DNA from: an uncultured Fusobacterium sp.
GTDB taxonomy: Bacteria; Fusobacteriota; Fusobacteriia; Fusobacteriales; Fusobacteriaceae
NCBI GenBank assembly: GCA_900542625.1
Contig: UQOH01000077.1
Coordinates: 1 to 9,331 of the forward strand
Direction of reading: 5' to 3'
Length of the DNA: 9,331 bases
The notes beneath the pieces were generated by a model, which saw only the letters and a list, made by a program, of their open reading frames with translations, made no database searches and was not told the DNA's origin. The translations under genes were made by a program, and so were the position numbers. This document shows, piece after piece, positions 3,899 through 9,331 of the stretch (positions within the stretch are counted from its first letter, which is position 1; every line of letters begins with the position of its first letter).

Positions 3899-5857
3899 AT
3901 GAAAAAAATAAGAATGCTCATATATCTTTTTAAAGAATATATTTTATTAATAAGTTTAATGCTCATATGTAGGATATTATTTATAGGATTTAACAGCAGC
4001 GGAGTAAAAGGAATACCAATTCCGGTAATGATAAAAAGCTTTATCCGCGGGTGGATTTTTGACAATGCTGTTGCTTGTTATTATTTGGGACTGCTTCTTC
4101 TGCTCCTTTTGGTTTATTGGATTCTGGAAGTGATAAAACTAGGAATAATTGGAAAAATCATAATAAATGTATATAAAATTTTTATATCTTCTATGATATT
4201 TTTTATTCTTCTTAGTGATATTCAATATTATAAAGCTTTTAATTTTCATTTGAATGCTACGATTTTAGATTATTTCGGGCATACTGATGAGATTAGGGAT
4301 ACTGTTTTATTTGGAGATTATAACCTGTTTTTAATGATAGGAATATTTCTGGCAATAGAGATATTTTATCTATATTTTTCTTTTAGAGCTTTTAAAAAAG
4401 TATACACAGCAAAACCGAATATTGCAGAAAAAACAGCAGATCTTGTGGTTATATTTCTTACAGGGGTTATGGTTGTTTTTGGAGCAAGGGGAGGATTCAG
4501 CCAGAGCACATTGAACTGGGGAAGAGCATATTTCAGCGATTATAGTTTCGCAAATCAGACAGCTCTTAATGGAGTTTTTGCTTTGGGAAAATCTCTTGAT
4601 GTGGCAAGAAAAGATAATAAAAAGGAGAAATCTCAAGCAGGAAGAATTTTTACAGATGAAGAATTAAAAAATAATATAAGAGAATATATTGGTACAGAGA
4701 ACGATGAATTTTTATCAGAGAAAAATATTCTTTTAAGAAAAACAAATACTCATAAAGAAGTTAAGAATTATAATGTGATAATAGTTCTTATGGAAAGTTT
4801 TATGGGAGATACAGTTGGAGCACTTGGAGGAGAGCCTGACCTTACACCTAATTACAACAGACTGGCAGAAGAGGGAATTTTATTTACCAACTTCTATTCA
4901 AACGGAAACAGATCAAACAGAGGAATATTGTCAGTTCTTACAGGATTTCCTTCTCAGTATGGGCAGTCTATATTAAAAAAACCTGTGAGCCAGAAACCTT
5001 TTATTTCTATTTCAAGTATTTTAAAAGAACGTGGATATTCAACGTATTTTATGTATGGCGGAGATATTGAGTTTGATAATATGAAAGGTTTTCTTACAAC
5101 AAACGGTGTTGACAATATTATTTCAAAAAATAATTTTCCTATTGCAGACAGAACAATAAAATGGGGAGTTCCTGATGATAAGCTGTTTGAAAGGGCAGCA
5201 GAGTATCTTGGAACTCTTAAAGAACCGTTTTTCTTTGAGATGTTTACATTAAGCAATCATGCTCCTTTTGATATTCCTGAAAAATTTAAGGAGTTTACAG
5301 AAGAAGATTACGAAGATTATGCAAGATATAATGCGTTTAAGTTTGCTGATTATTCATTAGGGCAGTTTATAGATGCAGTAAAGGATAAAAAGTGGGCACA
5401 GAATACAATTTTTATTTTTGTGGCAGACCACGGGGAAAACAGAAAAAAATCTATTGATATAGACTGGAAAAAATTTTCAAATCCTCTTGTAATATGGACG
5501 CCCGGAGGACAGCTTAAGCCTGAAAAATTCCAAAAAGCAGGATCACAGCTGGATATTCTTCCAACGATTATGGGAATACTTGGCGGAGAATATATTCATT
5601 CCTCATGGGGAAAAGATCTTCTTTCAGGTAACGGAAAAAGCAGTTCTGCATATGTTGTGGAAAATAACTTTATCGGCATAATAGATGAGAATAATATTTA
5701 TATGGACGGAGTTACTATTGGAAACACACTGAGAAGAAAAGATGATGATTCAATAATAGATAATGATAAATTAAGAGAAGAATACAGACAAAAGGCTAGA
5801 ACTTTCTTAGAGCTTTCAATCAAGCAGGAAAAAGAGGGAAGCTTTGGAAAAGAATAA
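3899..5857 (+). CDS. LtaS/MdoB-type phosphoglycerol transferase (sulfatase fold), 652 aa
   Basis: This is a membrane-anchored enzyme of the alkaline phosphatase superfamily, in the branch that moves phosphoglycerol or phosphoethanolamine from phospholipid onto envelope glycans or lipids. About five transmembrane segments occupy residues 1-200 (near 12-30, 58-78, 88-106, 142-162 and 181-197); the catalytic domain (about 290-570) faces outward. Visible active-site elements are LMES with metal ligand E299, GNRSNRG with nucleophile S339, LSNH with H454, and VADHGE with D510 and H511. Their spacing matches LtaS E255, T300, H416, D475 and H476. Most relatives use threonine as nucleophile. AAGGAGG (3881-3887) lies 11 bases before the ATG. 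The gene stands alone between a divergent promoter and a bidirectional terminator. If the host is Gram-negative, classical lipoteichoic acid is unlikely to be the product, and the acceptor is unknown. Confidence 0.88.
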   Translation: MKKIRMLIYLFKEYILLISLMLICRILFIGFNSSGVKGIPIPVMIKSFIRGWIFDNAVACYYLGLLLLLLLVYWILEVIKLGIIGKIIINVYKIFISSMIFFILLSDIQYYKAFNFHLNATILDYFGHTDEIRDTVLFGDYNLFLMIGIFLAIEIFYLYFSFRAFKKVYTAKPNIAEKTADLVVIFLTGVMVVFGARGGFSQSTLNWGRAYFSDYSFANQTALNGVFALGKSLDVARKDNKKEKSQAGRIFTDEELKNNIREYIGTENDEFLSEKNILLRKTNTHKEVKNYNVIIVLMESFMGDTVGALGGEPDLTPNYNRLAEEGILFTNFYSNGNRSNRGILSVLTGFPSQYGQSILKKPVSQKPFISISSILKERGYSTYFMYGGDIEFDNMKGFLTTNGVDNIISKNNFPIADRTIKWGVPDDKLFERAAEYLGTLKEPFFFEMFTLSNHAPFDIPEKFKEFTEEDYEDYARYNAFKFADYSLGQFIDAVKDKKWAQNTIFIFVADHGENRKKSIDIDWKKFSNPLVIWTPGGQLKPEKFQKAGSQLDILPTIMGILGGEYIHSSWGKDLLSGNGKSSSAYVVENNFIGIIDENNIYMDGVTIGNTLRRKDDDSIIDNDKLREEYRQKARTFLELSIKQEKEGSFGKE

Positions 5858-5865
5858 AAAAGAGT

Positions 5866-5906
5866 AAAAAAATAAGGTATCGGCTCAAAAACCGATACCT
5901 TTTGTT
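5866..5906. terminator. Bidirectional terminator between the LtaS-type gene and lysS
   Basis: AAGGTATCGG (5874-5883) pairs perfectly with CCGATACCTT (5892-5901), a 10-bp stem with an 8-base loop. TTTGTT follows on the plus strand, and seven T residues follow on the minus strand (complement of 5866-5872). It serves both convergent transcripts. Confidence 0.92.
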
Positions 5907-5909
5907 ATA

Positions 5910-7403
5910 TTAGTTTTGTTTTTTTAGTGTTGGGAATAGAATAACGTCTTTGATTGTTGGACTTCCAGTAAGAAGCATAACTAATCTGTCAATACCGATT
6001 CCAAGTCCTCCAGTAGGTGGAAGTGCACACTCAAGAGCTTCTACGAAATCGTCATCAATTTCCGGAGTAGCTTCGTCGTTTCCTAATAAAGCTTCTTCGA
6101 TTTGAGCCTCAAATCTTCCTCTTTGGTCTGCTGGGTCGTTTAACTCAGAGAATGCGTTTGCATATTCTCTAACGTCAATGAATAACTCAAATCTTTCTGT
6201 AAATCTTGGGTCATTAGGGAATCTCTTAGATAGAGGAGAGATTTCAACCGGATGTCCGTATACAAATGTAGGCTGAATTAGGTGCTCTTCACATTTATCT
6301 TCAAAGAACTGGTTGATAATGTGTCCGATACCAGTCATGTGAGGAAGAACTTCAACGTGATGTTCTTTAGCTATTGCTTTAGCCTCTTCAAATGTCATTT
6401 CCTGCCAGAAATCAACACCAGTGTATTCTTTTATTAAATCAACCATGTGTGCTCTTTTGAAGTTGCTAAGGTCGATTGTTTTTCCGTTGTATTCAACAGT
6501 TAATGTTCCAAGAACTGTTTGAGCAACATGTTGGAATATCTGCTCTGTTAAGTCCATCATAGTTTCATAGTCAGCATAAGCCATATATAGTTCTATTGAA
6601 GTGAACTCAGGGTTATGTCTTGTAGAGATTCCTTCGTTTCTGAAACATCTGTTGATTTCATAAACTCTGTCAAATCCTCCAACGATAAGTTTCTTTAAGT
6701 ATAACTCAGGAGCTATTCTTAAATATAAGTCCATATCAAGAGCATTGTGGTGAGTGATGAAAGGTTTTGCTGCAGCTCCTCCAACGATTGGGTGAAGCAT
6801 AGGAGTTTCAACTTCTAAGAAATGTTTAGCATTTAAGAAGTTTCTGATTTCATTTATAATTCTAGTTCTTTTTATAAAAGTATCTTTAACCTCTCTGTTC
6901 ATGATAAGGTCAACATATCTTTTTCTGTATCTTGTTTCAACGTCTGTTAATCCGTGGAATTTTTCAGGAAGAGCTCTAACGTTTTTAGAAAGTAATGTAA
7001 ATCCGTTTACTCTTAATGTTTTTTCTCCTGTTTTAGTAACAAAAAGATTTCCTTTTACTCCAACGATATCTCCTGTTCCGCATTTTTTAACAAGAGCCCA
7101 AACCTCTTCTCCAAGGTTGTCTTTTTTAAGGTATAACTGAACTCTTCCAGTCATGTCTTCTAATTTAACGAATCCTGCTTTACCTTGAATTCTGTAAGCC
7201 ATAAGTCTTCCGGCAGTTTGGAATTCTGTAGTGTCTCCCTCTTCACCTTCAGCAACTTCGTGAGCAAGAAGATCAGCTATCATATGTTTTTTATCAAATT
7301 TCTTTCCAAAAGGGTCAAATCCCATTTCTTTGATTTCATTGATTTTTTCCCATTGCTCAGCAATAAGACGGTCTTCTGCGACCATATCTGCGTATCTTTT
7401 CAT
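5910..7403 (-). CDS. lysS: Lysyl-tRNA synthetase, class II, 497 aa
   Basis: This cytoplasmic enzyme charges tRNA-Lys with lysine using ATP. The N-terminal OB-fold anticodon-binding domain spans about 60-145 (GRLMAYRIQGKAGFVKLED at 65-83). The catalytic domain spans about 165-495 and shows the class II motifs: motif 1 around FLEVETPML (195-203), motif 2 NRCFRNEGISTRHNPEFTSI (251-270), and motif 3 GLGIGIDRLVML (466-477). The LysRS-specific blocks VYGHPVEISPLSK (381-393) and FELFIDVREYANAFSELNDP (405-424) are also present. The length is normal for bacterial LysS. The start is supported by AAGGAG (7409-7414) five bases before the ATG; M7 is a less likely alternative. It is the last gene of a minus-strand run, 32 bases after a lipoprotein gene with no terminator between them, so it is probably transcribed from upstream. 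Confidence 0.98.
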   Translation of the reverse strand: MKRYADMVAEDRLIAEQWEKINEIKEMGFDPFGKKFDKKHMIADLLAHEVAEGEEGDTTEFQTAGRLMAYRIQGKAGFVKLEDMTGRVQLYLKKDNLGEEVWALVKKCGTGDIVGVKGNLFVTKTGEKTLRVNGFTLLSKNVRALPEKFHGLTDVETRYRKRYVDLIMNREVKDTFIKRTRIINEIRNFLNAKHFLEVETPMLHPIVGGAAAKPFITHHNALDMDLYLRIAPELYLKKLIVGGFDRVYEINRCFRNEGISTRHNPEFTSIELYMAYADYETMMDLTEQIFQHVAQTVLGTLTVEYNGKTIDLSNFKRAHMVDLIKEYTGVDFWQEMTFEEAKAIAKEHHVEVLPHMTGIGHIINQFFEDKCEEHLIQPTFVYGHPVEISPLSKRFPNDPRFTERFELFIDVREYANAFSELNDPADQRGRFEAQIEEALLGNDEATPEIDDDFVEALECALPPTGGLGIGIDRLVMLLTGSPTIKDVILFPTLKKQN

Positions 7404-7435
7404 AATATCTCCTTCTAAATTTTATGTTTTTAAAA

Positions 7436-8839
7436 TTATTTTAACTTTAACAGATAGATACTGCTTCTTCTTCCCCATACAGTACCCGGAAAATTATCTC
7501 TGTTTTCTTCAAAAGTTTTTACAGCTAAATCTTTTTCTCCGTTTTTGAAGTATAAATCTCCAAGCTTATACATAGCCTCAGGATAATTTTCATTTGTATT
7601 TTTTAGTTTTAAGAAGTTTGCTTTAGCTTTAGCATAATCGTTGGATTTCATATATGAATCTCCAAGATAGAAAGGAATGTTTTCTTTTTCTTTAAAATCC
7701 CCTTCAATGCTGTTACATTTTTCAAATAAAAGAATAGCCTCTGCATAGCTTCCATCTTTATAGTAATTTATACCGTTTTCATAGTTGTTAAGAAAATCTG
7801 TATAAAGAGCATTAGTTTCTGTAATTGTTCCTGTGCTGCTTCCTGTTATGTTTTCACTTGGTTTAGACATAAGAGAGTTATCCAGTGCAGGAGGAAGCAT
7901 ACCATCTTTAGATGCAGAATAGTGTGTTCCCTTTACTACATTTCCGGCTCTGAAATAAAGAGCACTGATAATGTCTGCTAAATCTTTTGACGGATTTGCA
8001 GCATAAACATTTTCTAGGAAAAGCAGTTCGTGATTTGTCGGATTGCTTCTTTTTATGATATTTCTCATAACATAATCATTAAGTTCCGGCGGATTATCTG
8101 CAAAGTTTAAATATACATCAGAAAGATTATAGTCATTTTCAAGAGTTCTTTCTTTTCCTGAAATAAGTCTCATTTTATCTGCTGAAGTAAGAGTGTAATT
8201 ATCTTCCAAGAAACTGCTTTCAGTTCTTACAATATTTCCGTTTCCTTCAATAACAGCGAGATTGAAAAGAAGCATAGCAACTTCCTGATTATCAGGACTG
8301 TCAGGGAAAATCAGTTTAAATAAAGTAGAACTGTTTTTTAGATTATTTAAGTTCTTGTTGTTATAGTTATCATAAATAATCTTTTTTAAATCTCCTGAAG
8401 AGATTTTATATTTTGATTTGTTGTTAACTGTAATTGTTTTAAGCAAAGTTCCATTGCTGTTAAGATTAAATGTATAAGCTCCCTGATACAAACTTCTGAA
8501 ATAGAAGTATCCATCTTTTATGAATGCATCAAAAGACTGAACATTTGGAGCAAGAACAAGTGCAGGAGTGTCAGCTTCGCTGCATGGAATAACAAGATAC
8601 TCTCCCATGTAAATATCATAGTAGTTTCCGCTTGTATATGTTCTTACAGTTTCGCTCTTTATATTTTGAGATAATATATCTAAAAGATATGCTATTCCTG
8701 AATCATTTAAAAAGAAGCTCTCTTGTGTCAGAGTATTTTCATGGTATACAGGAACAGAAATATTGTTTCTTGTTGGTCCCATGGTTTCACAGCCATAAAA
8801 TACAGTTGCAAGAGCAGCTAAAAGTAAAAATTTTTTCAT
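7436..8839 (-). CDS. Lipoprotein with C-terminal TPR repeats, 467 aa
   Basis: A short lipoprotein signal peptide (MKKFLLLAALATVFYGC) ends at C17. The residues before the Cys are F-Y-G, a slightly unusual lipobox since Leu or Val is commoner at -3, but charge, hydrophobic stretch and Cys position fit. The mature protein would be anchored in the inner or outer membrane facing the periplasm. Residues 70-150 look beta-rich (an Ig-like or carbohydrate-binding-like fold is possible). Residues 175-300 look helical. A Ser/Thr/Asn-rich linker (325-345) leads to about three TPR-type helical pairs (352-380, 387-412, 420-450) such as YYKDGSYAEAILLFEKC and GDLYFKNGEKDLAVKTF. TPR lipoproteins usually act as scaffolds in envelope assembly, but no specific partner is shown here. 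AAGGGGG (8844-8850) precedes the ATG. The gene lies 11 bases after the DUF1934-like gene and 32 before lysS. Confidence 0.85.
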   Translation of the reverse strand: MKKFLLLAALATVFYGCETMGPTRNNISVPVYHENTLTQESFFLNDSGIAYLLDILSQNIKSETVRTYTSGNYYDIYMGEYLVIPCSEADTPALVLAPNVQSFDAFIKDGYFYFRSLYQGAYTFNLNSNGTLLKTITVNNKSKYKISSGDLKKIIYDNYNNKNLNNLKNSSTLFKLIFPDSPDNQEVAMLLFNLAVIEGNGNIVRTESSFLEDNYTLTSADKMRLISGKERTLENDYNLSDVYLNFADNPPELNDYVMRNIIKRSNPTNHELLFLENVYAANPSKDLADIISALYFRAGNVVKGTHYSASKDGMLPPALDNSLMSKPSENITGSSTGTITETNALYTDFLNNYENGINYYKDGSYAEAILLFEKCNSIEGDFKEKENIPFYLGDSYMKSNDYAKAKANFLKLKNTNENYPEAMYKLGDLYFKNGEKDLAVKTFEENRDNFPGTVWGRRSSIYLLKLK

Positions 8840-8850
8840 TGTGCCCCCTT

Positions 8851-9219
8851 TTATTTTTCAATTATAGAAAGGTTTATCTCATTAATTAAATTGCCATTTT
8901 GATACATTACATAGACAGCATGCAGCTTTTTGTCTGAAATATCAAAATCCTTGGTAAATAAATCAAAAGATGTATTAATATACTCAGATTTATAATCGAA
9001 AGGGGTAGTTATCCCTTTTTTTAAAATCATAGTACTGATTACTGAACCTTCTCTTGATATTATAGCAGAATTTTCAAATATTTCTATGGAAGTTTTTCCA
9101 AAATCGTCAATAAATTTATATGAAACAGAATCATGATTAACTTTTTTTATAGCCGTAGTTGCTGTTATAACAGGCTCTCCGCCAATTTCACGAGATTCTA
9201 TTATTAAATTTATTTTCAT
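8851..9219 (-). CDS. DUF1934 / YwiB-like small beta-barrel protein, 122 aa
   Basis: The pattern resembles the DUF1934 family (Bacillus YwiB), small calycin-like beta-barrels of unknown role often found next to housekeeping genes. Visible family traits are alternating beta strands through most of the length, YKFIDDFGKTSIEIFENSAI followed by ISREGS (about 34-59), a hydrophobic L-K-K-G-I-T-T-P-F turn, and a final strand pair around LHAVYVMYQNGNLINEINLSI. There is no signal peptide, so it is cytoplasmic. The ATG overlaps the TAA of the upstream gene by one base (TAATG), and GAGGAA for ribosome binding lies inside that gene's end. The lipoprotein gene follows after 11 bases, so it is the middle of an operon. 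The family match is from memory of the pattern, not from a search. Confidence 0.72.
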   Translation of the reverse strand: MKINLIIESREIGGEPVITATTAIKKVNHDSVSYKFIDDFGKTSIEIFENSAIISREGSVISTMILKKGITTPFDYKSEYINTSFDLFTKDFDISDKKLHAVYVMYQNGNLINEINLSIIEK

Positions 9220-9331
9220 TAATATTCCTCATCAAAATCTTCAAGTTTGTCATCTATATTAACGTGATCTTCACGATCGTAATATTCATCATCGTCCCAG
9301 TCTCCGATATCTGATTTATCAAGATATTCCT
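9219..9331 (-). CDS. C-terminal tail of an unidentified, very acidic protein (partial)
   Basis: On the minus strand the frame is open from the window edge to TAA at 9219-9221, which shares a base with the next gene's ATG. The visible 36 residues (from EYLDKSDIGDWDDDEYYD to DDKLEDFDEEY) contain 18 Asp/Glu and only three Lys/Arg. One-base overlap with the DUF1934-like gene and the ribosome binding site embedded in its last codons support it as a real, coupled gene. Such acidic tails occur in several unrelated proteins, including the RNA polymerase delta subunit of Firmicutes, but nothing here identifies the family. Confidence 0.75.
   Translation of the reverse strand, partial: EYLDKSDIGDWDDDEYYDREDHVNIDDKLEDFDEEY

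Noticed and set aside
7404..7435. Separate promoter or terminator between the lipoprotein gene and lysS
   Set aside because: The 32-base gap holds only AT-rich sequence and the lysS ribosome binding site; there is no hairpin and no room for a full promoter outside the coding sequence.
1..9331. CRISPR array, tRNA, rRNA, insertion sequence or prophage genes
   Set aside because: No regularly spaced direct repeats, no tRNA-like cloverleaf, and no transposase or phage protein motifs were seen on either strand.

Overview
The window reads as a low-GC, Gram-negative-type bacterial chromosome, most likely a Fusobacterium. The support is AT-rich DNA with strong purine-rich ribosome binding sites and near-consensus sigma-70 promoters, a lipoprotein signal on a TPR protein, and an overall protein style that fits Fusobacteria. 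The assignment is by impression, not by database search. The standard genetic code fits: the antitoxin ends in TGA, and tryptophan is written TGG throughout.

Left part (1-1180). The tail of a probable HU-family DNA-binding protein leaves the window start. It is followed by a small unrecognised 84-residue gene with its own near-perfect promoter. Facing it across a shared bidirectional terminator is a type II toxin-antitoxin operon. The RelB/DinJ-type antitoxin is intact, has an excellent promoter, and carries a perfect 9-bp inverted repeat over the -10 region that looks like the autoregulatory operator. The overlapping YafQ-type toxin is broken by an in-frame TGA at codon 58, just before its catalytic half. 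No ORF of useful length marks this toxin, so it is easily missed.

Middle part (1200-5906). On the minus strand are a compact AspT/YidE-type permease without the usual RCK domains and, upstream of it, an lrgA-lrgB pair (CidA/CidB, YohJ/YohK family) with a one-base overlap. The lrgAB promoter is an exact consensus (TTGACA, 17 bp, TATAAT). Divergent from it, on the plus strand, is a 652-residue LtaS/MdoB-type phosphoglycerol transferase of the alkaline phosphatase superfamily, with serine at the nucleophile position.

Right part (5866-9331). A bidirectional terminator separates the transferase from a minus-strand operon. In transcription order this holds an unidentified protein with a very acidic C-terminus (partial), a DUF1934/YwiB-like small beta-barrel protein, a TPR lipoprotein, and lysS (class II lysyl-tRNA synthetase). 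Genes overlap or lie 11-32 bases apart with no terminator between them.

Most of the window is ordinary housekeeping and envelope biology. The items most worth a second look are the interrupted toxin beside a fully equipped antitoxin, the antitoxin operator, the regulatory region between lrgAB and the transferase, and an LtaS-type enzyme in what looks like a Gram-negative organism.
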